From Capsicum annuum (lineage: Eukaryota > Streptophyta > Magnoliopsida > Solanales > Solanaceae): 64,000 nucleotides of DNA. Below are positions 56,424 through 64,000 of this stretch, piece after piece. The stretch is taken from the NCBI RefSeq assembly GCF_002878395.1, contig NC_061119.1:19829830-19893829 (forward strand). The letters run 5' to 3'. Below the pieces are notes generated by a model, which saw nothing but the letters and a program-made list of their open reading frames with translations, searched no databases and was not told the origin of the DNA. Made by a program: the position numbers and the translations under genes. The first letter of the stretch is position 1. Each line of letters begins with the position of its first letter.

Positions 56424-57646
56424 TGTATACTACAGAGTCCTCGTCCAGTTCACGTAATCCTTCTGTCAAGATAAATATGGCTACCACTTCTAGTGCTACA
56501 TTGTCATGTAAACTTGACTATATCTATGAAGTAGAGGTGTTACCATCACAACAATAGATGTGTACCACACCTTTAAAAAATCACTATTTAGTTATTGCGA
56601 AAAAGGTTTGCAATACCAGGATGATGATTCACTCCATGGTCCAACAAAAGATGCAAGGAGTGAAGGAATATGTTGCTGCAACACCACTTGTTCAACACCC
56701 TATTCTGGTAACTCAAGAAGTATAGTTCATATCACTACAGATGCCAGAGGACTTTCCGCAACAATGGGAAAGTCTTGGATTTACTCATCTCCATATTGGT
56801 GCTGTGCAAATTAGGTTGACATATCAGGGGAGAAAAGGCCGGCCAGTTGTGGCACATCTTTCTCTTCTTAATACTAGATTCAATAAGTACCAACATGCAA
56901 ACTTGAGTACATTAGAGATGATTCCGGACGATGATGGTACAGTCTTTGTCACCATGTTCCCTGACTTCAACATACCATTAGCTGATCCACAACTAATGAA
57001 GGAGCTGAAGATCCAGGTCCAGATTCTCGATGCTAAGCAGGACAGAGATGCCGGTCAGGCAACTCTCCACTGTCATATAGCTTGGCGATTTCAGAACCAT
57101 GACATGAACCTACTTCCTTCTAGTGGCAAGAACTCTCTGTTCTTGACCATCGTTGATAGAACCACAGAGTGTACCAAAATACCAAGAAACATATCTAGGG
57201 ATGAACTGGTCAGCATTATCCCAACTCCATGGGTCACTAAATATGAGAAGTTGAGAGCCCATCCTCAATCTCTCATCCCCACTGATAATTTTGACCATTA
57301 CTATCTTAAAAGGCCACCCAAACCCACCTTATACATCCCCATGTACAACCCAAATGAGGATCTTTCAGATGAAAAAGACCCAGATACCATCCTTAAGTTC
57401 ATCACTAGCTTTATGAGACAACATGATTGGATAAAAAAATTCAATCATGAGGGTCATAGTCTGATATTGCGTAAATACCCTTTCTCAGGACATTATCCAT
57501 GGAAGATTGATTGTGACTATCGAATCTGGAGAAGAAAGGCTGCTGCGGCTACTCAACCTGAGATGCTTATGATGCCCTTCTCTACATCCAGTCACACAGT
57601 TGCTTACCTGTCAAACCATCAATATAAAGAGGATAACCTAATCTAA
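56424..57646 (+). pseudogene. Pararetrovirus movement protein, unit B
   Basis: The first part (56424-56730) is split by a TAG near 56556 and frameshifts, but 56741-57646 is open for 301 residues and covers most of the 30K domain: FTHLHIGAVQIRLTYQGRKG, MFPDFNIPLADPQLMKEL, HIAWRFQNHDMNLLPSSG, then ISRDELVSIIPTPWVTKYEK and the C-terminal FMRQHDWIKKFNHEG and FSGHYPWKIDC. It is the best-preserved viral segment in the window, but it lacks a proper start. Confidence 0.85.
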
Positions 57647-58450
57647 GCTCCAATATCGCCATATGTTATCCGATCAGAGAATGTTTCAACTGCTCCTTAA
57701 CACGCCATACTTATCCGAGTACTGGAAAGCAGGCTACAAACTATACAGTCTGAGAAATGCCCAATAGGCTCCTAAATACTACATTGTCTTGACCAACAAC
57801 GGAAGGAAATGGCCTCGTTGGAAGAACAGATCCATCTCCTAAAATACGGTCATGCTAAACTTAGAATGCCCAAAAAATGATCGTATTTCCCAAAACACAT
57901 CTATCACGAGGTCCAGTCCAGCCCTTTCCACCATACCACCTCATCCATCCATACCAACGTTGTTTTCTCCAACTCCCAAAGATGAACAGAAAGAGTTTGA
58001 CATCGCCAAGTTCGTATGGGCAAGGAAGGATACCATGTCAACTCAAAGGGAGTACGACCGTACCATATAACAAAAAGTTAGAGTTGATACTGTATTCCCA
58101 CATGGACATTCTACACTGGAATTCAGCCAACTATCTCCACTTTATTATATATAAAATTCACTTCTATGCTAGAAGATGAACAGATAAGGAGAAATGCCAT
58201 GACACCAAGGGTCGAGAAGATATTACATTCTAGCCGGGTTGCAAATAATACTGATAAGATTGTGTCGATACACACACTTGTTAACAAAGGTCCAATTGCT
58301 GCAGTCTCAGCTGATGATCTTGAGATCCAGAGAATAGATATACAATATGATCCATCAGAGGTTCTTTTTATCCAGAGAGCATCACCAAACAGTGATCTGA
58401 ATGAACAATTGCAAGATAAAATGACAATGATGTTAATCCAGCACACATGA
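57647..58450 (+). pseudogene. Pararetrovirus linker region, unit B
   Basis: Broken frames with coiled-coil-like segments, then EFDIAKFVWARKDTMST (about 57985-58040), matching units A and C. A further open piece at 58166-58450 (DDLEIQRIDIQYDP, SDLNEQLQDKMT) has no known domain; unit C carries a related piece near 63700. Confidence 0.6.
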
Positions 58451-59320
58451 TGATCACAAGCTGAGCATGAGATTCCACCAGTCTAAATGATCTCTTGCAG
58501 ATCCCCGATGAGGAATCCCATAATGGCGAATAGGTCTCTCTGAAGAAGTGTCTTCACAAAAGCAATGACAAAATCACTGAATTGATCCATATCAAACCAG
58601 TCGATTCTATTATTTTTGTTCAAAAGGATGATGGGCTTATACAATAAGAGTCATCACACCATATAAGCTCCCATTCTTTCGAGAAACACAAGGAAACTTT
58701 ATTCGGTAACCTCATATCGGATGAATGTTCCCAGTCTCTCCACTCTGATGATATGCATATAGATACAACACTAAAGCTAGAAGGGTCTCTCCAGCTATCA
58801 AGACATCAGGCAAGGCACAGGAGATACATGCAGTTCAGATGGGCCAAAAAAAGAAACCATCGAACAAAGAGTTGCTGATCGACAAAGGTGACAAATCTTT
58901 TAAGAAGACAAATACGGGCAAACACAAATTCTTCATCTGCCATGACAAAGAAAACCTTGGAAAAGAATGTCCCAAGTCCAGAAAAGTGAAGATAGAAGTT
59001 CCAGCCGCAATGAATGCTATGGATTGTCATGAAGATGTTAATGATCCTCATCCAGCTGTAGAAAAAATTCCCAGATCTGCATTTAATGTAGAGAAGAAAA
59101 TATCTGAGGACATATTTATCGGTGTCCAATCACCATCTCTCATTAGTAAACAGTCATCTAGCCCTACCGGTGACTTCTGTGCTGATGAATGTATCAAAAA
59201 CAACAAAGATGCTTTGAAGCAATCAATCCTATGCCTGAGGAGGAATATCCATCTATGTCAGAGAAATGCTCTAGCAAACCAGTGGTCTCTCAACCAGTCT
59301 CTGAGCAATTTTAGCTGATG
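58451..59320 (+). pseudogene. Pararetrovirus coat-protein-like region with zinc knuckle, unit B
   Basis: Mostly closed up to 58838; 58839-59318 is open. It starts Lys-rich (MGQKKKPSNKELL) and carries KHKFFICHDKENLGKECPKS, a CX2CX4HX4C nucleic-acid-binding knuckle in which the first Cys is Phe and the His is Leu. A lysine-rich stretch followed by a knuckle is the usual end of caulimovirid coat proteins. Confidence 0.65.
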
Positions 59321-59689
59321 AGTGATCCAGTCCCAAAAAAGAGGTAAGAAAAAATAACAGAGGTGGAGAAAACCATTGCTACAACTCTATCCCTACCTCA
59401 GGACTTCAGAACAATAAAGACTCTGGATGAAGGAGACCAACACATGATATGGTCAGATTGCATATCCAAAATCTTGCTGAATGCCTTCTGCAAAGATACA
59501 AGCTATACCAGGTAGGCAACCTCTAGTCCTTGCACGGTTAATGCGAGAGGACATCTACATTAAAGCAGATTATTTAGAAATTCCCAGTTCTTGATTCTTA
59601 TTATGGTAGGAGCAATCTTCTTATAAAGTACGATTGCCCCTATTCAAGTCATCGGAACGGATCCCGATGAAAGCTATTGTTTAAAAGAT

Positions 59690-59935
59690 TCAAACTACGT
59701 AGGCCACCAGATAATAAGCCTAAGGTAGTATGGCAAACTAGGTATTTCAGGCGATGTAGCCCAGCAGAGTACTAGAACAAGAATAATGATTTCTTTATAT
59801 GTAAAAGGCCTGGTTACTTTGCAAAAGACTGTCCTCAACTCAAGAAGTCGAAAGACGTTGTCTACCTCTTTGAAGAGATAGCTGATCATGTTAAAATCTA
59901 TCTCCACAAAAAGGACAACCTTGAATTGGTCTTCT
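59690..59935 (+). pseudogene. Second zinc-knuckle segment, unit B
   Basis: TRYFRRCSPAEY, then after a stop NDFFICKRPGYFAKDCPQLK. This is again a CCHC knuckle with the first Cys changed to Phe and the His changed to Tyr. The run-in (basic) and run-out (HVKIYLHKKDNLELVFS) fit the boundary of coat protein and polymerase frames. Two such knuckles in one unit are unexpected. Confidence 0.65.
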
Positions 59936-60490
59936 CACAGAAAGAAGAATCGACGAAGGACAGCATCTTCCCCGTAGATGTTTATTCAGGAGATGTCTAT
60001 GCTAGTTATCTGTACCGAATATCCATTATCGGAGAAGACACCCAGACATCGACCACTTAGTCTATCAAGCTTAACATATCAGGAATATTATCTTTCAAGC
60101 TAATAGATTGCTCTCTAGATCTGTTCAATAGATATATAGATCCTTCAGATCCATCTATCCTCCGAGAAAGCTAAACTTTCAACAAGCTTCAAGTATTAAA
60201 CAGTCACAACAAATCCAGCTTGAAGCTATTCGGAGAACATTCGAGATATATTTTCTGTTATATATTCATTATACTAGTCGATGACTCCCAGCAAGAACTC
60301 CTAAGGTTGTTCTGGTACATACGCTGCCAGTATTATACTATCATTGATTCAAGTGTTATGCCTTCACGCATCATAATCGAATCCAACCAACTCCAAAGAG
60401 ATTTATGCTATACTAGATTTGATGCTCTAAAGATTCCTGCGATGCAACAATCTTCATGTTGTATCACTTGGTAGGAATCACAGGCCATGA
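59936..60490 (+). pseudogene. Unidentified pararetrovirus reading frame, unit B
   Basis: Corresponds to 53504-54060 in unit A. Recognisable shared pieces are the start FPVDVYSGDVYASYLYRIS, LNISGILSFKLIDCS, LFNRYIDPSDPSILRES and QQELLRLFWYI. It is more broken than in unit A, with stops near 60058 and 60174. No named domain. Confidence 0.5.
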
Positions 60491-60914
60491 CGTCCAAGCC
60501 AAGTAAGAAATTTCACTACTCTAGAAATTTTCTGATGTAATGCTCTATCTTGATGATGAATACTGTGAAAAATAGCATTTCACTCCCCAACGAAGAAAAT
60601 GCATTCCAATAAGAAGATACTACACCGATAGTGCAGTCCGATGAATACCAACAAAATATCAGCCATTGTATGAGTTAAAAATTAATAAAATCAGAAGCAT
60701 ATGGATAAGAAACCAACGTTAGGAATGCAATGATTCATCCAACAGAAAGAGTTACTTGACCAGATCGATGAAGAGAAGCTTGGAAGGCCAAAAATGCCTC
60801 AGGAAGAAACACAAAGCATATTGGTGGATGGAATAAGGATACACGACCTCACCACCATTGGCTTCATCCAAAACCGACGCCTGAGAGATGAAATCAGATG
60901 ACATGTACAAGAAA
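60491..60914 (+). pseudogene. Pararetrovirus 3' coding remnant, unit B
   Basis: Heavily broken; QQKELLDQIDEEKLGRPK-like residues near 60745-60800 match unit A. Function unknown. Confidence 0.4.
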
Positions 60915-61095
60915 TTTACCCTCTCTAGTGAGTTACCCTTTCTAGTGGGTTACCTTCTCTAGTGTGTTACCCTTTCTATTGGGTTACCTTCCTCTCCAAG
61001 GAAACCCTGTCAGATGGGTTACCCTAGTTAGTAGGTTACCCTTTCCAGTAGGTTACCCTCATCTCCAAGGAAACCCTCCTATGTGGGTTAACCTT
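60915..61095 (+). repeat. GGGTTACC-rich repeat, unit B 3' region
   Basis: At least eight imperfect copies of AGT(G/A)(G/A)GTTACCCTTTCT-type units, alternating with CTCCAAGGAAACCCT. Longer than the version in unit A (54480-54610). Confidence 0.85.
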
Positions 61096-61439
61096 TCAAA
61101 TGGGTTTCTTTAAACTACTAACTCAGCTACTTCAAGGACAAGGAGCTTATCCACCTGCTTGCAAGATGCCTGTGAAACTGCTGATGCACCTGCTTGCAAG
61201 CTGCTGACTCACCTGCTTGCACATGCTATCACGTGCCAACAACATAGTGTGTTTTGTTTTATTTGGCTCCCACATGTTATTAGGGCACAGTATGAATAAG
61301 ATAAGGCCCATCCATTCATAAAAGATAAGGCTTATCCCTTCTAAAGGGATAAGACTTATCCTTACTAACGGATAATGCCTATCCCTTAGCTGTTAGGATA
61401 GGAGTTATAATATTTTATTTCAAGTTTATCCGTATCTTA

Positions 61440-61560
61440 GCTTAGCTAGTAAGTTTACTTCCTCTATAAAAGAAATCTTAGATCATTTGCTCTACCTATC
61501 ATTTACTCTACCTAAGTACCTCTTGTATGGTTTTTCTCTACTATCAATAAAAATATTTGT
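61440..61560 (+). promoter_or_regulatory. Pararetrovirus promoter and poly(A) signal, unit B
   Basis: TATAAA at 61465-61470 (in CTCTATAAAAGAAATC) and AATAAA at 61546-61551. Same spacing as in unit A. Upstream, GATAAGGCTTATCC-type short repeats (61300-61390) could be promoter elements. Confidence 0.7.
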
Positions 61561-61819
61561 TGGCTAAACTCTCTTTCTCTTGCTTTCTCTCTTCCAAAGG
61601 GATTCCACTTTTCGTATACTGTGTCCTGTACATAATCAAGTCGTAGTAACTTTCTTAGATTTTAGAACAAATATTACTTGTGTCTTATCCATAGATTCTT
61701 AGCACAAATATATAGAGTTAGTCCATAAAACCCAAAAAAGATTTTCATTTTATTGAATCTTTTCCATAGTACCTTAGAACAAACACATTGAGTCATTATA
61801 GTCCCAAAAATACAAAAAT

Positions 61820-63090
61820 ATGTCAATCTCAGAGTCTTCACCATCTACGTCTTCTGTGACTAGTTTATGCAGATCCTTGGAAATATTGCACTTGTCTCCA
61901 ACTATCAACAGAACTATGTCATGTAATAGAGATTATCTTTATGAAGTAGATGTGTTGACAGAAGAACAAAATCTGTCTTCCATATATCTACCCATACAAA
62001 ACCCATCTCCGCCTTTGCCAGAAAGACGTGTAATCCAGAGCTGCAGATTGATTCCTTATATCAACCGAAACCAGAAGGAGTTAAGGAATACTTTGATGGA
62101 ACAAAACTTGACCAGTATGTGCTTACGACTCCAGCTGAACAATTCATCACTCTGCATATGACCAAGAACTTTCCACAGCAGTGAAAAAGGTACAGCTTTA
62201 CCCATGTCCATTTTGGTACAATTCGAATTACCTTGACTCATAAAGGGAAAGAAGGATAGCCGTTAAAGGCACGCTTTTCCCTTATTGATACTAGGTTTGA
62301 AGAGTACCAACGTGCAACTTTGGGCACTCTGGACATCACATTGGACTCAGGGACAGTCGTTGCTACTATGTTCCCCAACTTCACCATGTCTCTCTCAGAT
62401 CCATATCTTACAAAGGCACTGAGGCTTCAATCCTAAATCCTTGGAGCCACACCAAAGTATAGCCCTAGACAAACAATGTTACACTACCAGATAGTTTGGC
62501 AATTCCAGAACCACAGAAGAAATCTATCCCTTCCTGGTGGCCACCACTCGTTATTTCTAACCATAGATACCACCAAAGGTACGATCCAGTGTATCGAAGT
62601 CTCAAAAGATGTCCCAAAGGAAGAAATACTCATGATTCTTCCAAAATCATGGCTCAAAATTTATGAGATTATGAGAGTTCATCCTTAAAATCTCCAGTCA
62701 CCCATATTCGCTAGAAAACCTTATAGAACATCTCTCTCCGTCCATATGCATACCCTACCTGACACTTTTCTGGATGCAGAGAATTCAGATACAACAAATA
62801 TGTCAAGCTACCTCAAACGCACCATGAACGATCAAGATTGGATTATACACTTTGGTCATGATGGGCATACAGTGCACTAGTTTAAAGACCCGTTCATAGG
62901 ACACTGCCTATGGGATATCGATTGTGATTGCCAGAGATGCCAAAAGGACTGGTGGAATAATTTTGATGAGGAGGAAGAAGAACTGGAATGGGATAAGTAT
63001 TGGAGATTCCAGAAACCCCAATATCAAAGGCCTTCAGATGATGGAAGCAACAACCATCCATTTGAAGTATCCTACTAATAATAAGAATGG
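61820..63090 (+). pseudogene. Pararetrovirus movement protein, unit C
   Basis: Opens with 61820-62161 (DYLYEVDVLTEEQNL) and continues in broken frames through FTHVHFGTIRITL, MFPNFTMSLSDPY, WQFQNHRRNLSLPGG (62476-62688) and QDWIIHFGHDGHT. A cysteine cluster CDCQRCQKDWW near 62930 follows. Several stops, including TGA near 62182. Confidence 0.75.
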
Positions 63091-63159
63091 CCACCACTGC
63101 CTACTATATCCCAAAGTACACCCCCCAACTCCAGATCAGATCTTAATTCTGAACCCCCA

Positions 63160-64000
63160 ATGTTCATAATATCTGAGACCAGTTCTTATTGTGCATTCCT
63201 ACCAAACTACCAAACCAGAAGGAATAACCAAAACTATGTTCCAAAATCACTACATGTTATTCCATCTATTGGACAAGAGGAGCTAGAAGCATCAACTCAA
63301 CATGCCATACTTATCAGAACACTAGAGAGCAGGATACAGGCTATACAGTTTGAAAGATGCCCGCTAGGATCCTCAATACTATATTTTCTTGACCAACAAA
63401 AGAATGAAAGAGCCTCGTTGGAGCAACAAATCCATCTTTTGAAATACGGATGCACCATATTTCCTACAGCATATTCTTCATAAGGATTAAGCCAACCTTT
63501 TCCCACCTCTCCACCTTATTCAATGTTATTTATTCCATCCCCAATAGAGGAACAGAAGGAGTTTGACATTACCAAGTTCGTATAGAAAAAGAAGGATGCC
63601 ATGGCATCTAAAAAGGAATCCAAGATGGCATAAAATGAGGTTAAAAAAATAAAGTATTCTAGACAAGCCCCACAACAGACTGATAAGTCGATTAGAAGTC
63701 ATGCTGCTCTTACACTGGATCTTATTATCCCAGACAATGATTCAGAGGTCCAAATTATAGAATCACAATTCAGAGAGAGATAAAATGAAGTATGGAGATC
63801 CACCATACAATGTCTTCTCGATAAAAAGGGTCTTATGAAGGACAACTCCATCATCCCAAGTCAAGTTATCTCTCAATCCGATGATGCAAATTTTGGGAAT
63901 GCCATTACTCAACAAGTTCTGAAGATTAGCCCAAAAGAAATTTTTTTGAAAGCCATCGATGATCTCTTTGGCCTTGAAACTGAGAGAGAGAAAGAACACT
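63160..64000 (+). pseudogene. Pararetrovirus linker region, unit C
   Basis: 63160-63483 is open and strongly coiled-coil-like (TRTLESRIQAIQFERCPLG and FLDQQKNERASLEQQI). EFDITKFV follows a stop near 63560, and DLIIPDNDSEVQIIESQF near 63720. The rest runs off the window. Confidence 0.65.

Larger units (their letters stand above)
56039..61603 (+). mobile_element. Endogenous caulimovirid (pararetrovirus), unit B
   Basis: The most complete of the three copies: primer site, movement protein, linker, coat-protein region with two zinc-knuckle-like motifs, the unidentified frame, the GGGTTACC repeat and promoter/poly(A). It joins unit C directly at about 61603 (CCAAAGGGAT/TCCACTTTTCG), without the leader and primer site that separate A from B. 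No reverse transcriptase or RNase H motif seen between the zinc knuckle and the promoter. Confidence 0.8.
61604..64000 (+). mobile_element. Endogenous caulimovirid, unit C (runs past the window)
   Basis: Starts in the pre-ATG leader (TCCACTTTTCGTATACTGTG, equivalent to 50623 in unit A) directly after the unit B poly(A) region. Movement protein and linker follow; the window ends within the linker or coat region. Confidence 0.78.

Overview
This is plant nuclear DNA, almost certainly from a nightshade (Solanaceae, probably Solanum). The evidence is two spliced plant genes with GT-AG introns, tRNA-derived SINEs whose consensus I know from Solanaceae, RTE-type LINE tails, and a mass of copia, Ty3-like, Helitron, MITE and endogenous pararetrovirus sequence. 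Only two genes look intact. One is a seven-exon WAT1/UMAMIT-type (EamA) transporter on + (12899-14867). The other is a four-coding-exon gene on - (20224-18300) whose product ends in two Tify-domain-binding-like (TDBD) modules; it appears to have a short 5'UTR exon near 23.2 kb and a ~2.9 kb 5'UTR intron full of repeats. Nothing shows that the two genes work together.

Layout. 1-7.1 kb: a decayed copia element, cut by the left window edge and split by a 2.49 kb solo-LTR-like insertion with a CCACC target duplication. 7.6-10.2 kb: a U6 snRNA pseudogene, two SINEs on opposite strands and an RTE LINE fragment. 12.8-14.9 kb: the transporter. 16.3-17.6 kb: SINE and LINE tails. 18.3-23.2 kb: the TDBD gene, with a solo LTR (TSD CATTG) and a MITE cluster in its leader intron. 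23.7-28.4 kb: Helitrons, two of them abutting on the - strand. 28.5-30.4 kb: two Harbinger-like elements (TSD TTA). 30.6-31.8 kb: a complete TRIM (TSD CGAAT). 31.8-34.0 kb: one Helitron and the 3' end of another. 34.3-39.5 kb: a Ty3-like LTR element on - that keeps a retropepsin-like domain but no recognised reverse transcriptase. 41.4-42.6 kb: a MULE with ~200 bp inverted repeats and a 9 bp TSD. 42.6-49.5 kb: a ~290 bp tandem repeat array interrupted by a full-length copia (TSD GAGTG).

50.4-64.0 kb is the most unusual part: at least three head-to-tail degenerate copies of an endogenous caulimovirid (plant pararetrovirus). Each begins at or near a tRNA-Met primer-binding site, followed by a 30K-type movement-protein region, a coiled-coil linker and an acidic/zinc-knuckle coat-protein region. 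The two copies whose 3' ends lie in the window finish with a reading frame I cannot identify, a GGGTTACC-rich repeat and a promoter/poly(A) region. I see no reverse transcriptase or RNase H in either of those two copies. All reading frames are broken.

The upstream (promoter) sequence of the TDBD gene at 23.22-23.44 kb is clearly related to the ~290 bp tandem repeats 20-26 kb away. This and the RT-less pararetrovirus array are the two observations most worth following up. All calls come from reading the sequence; no database search or computation was run.
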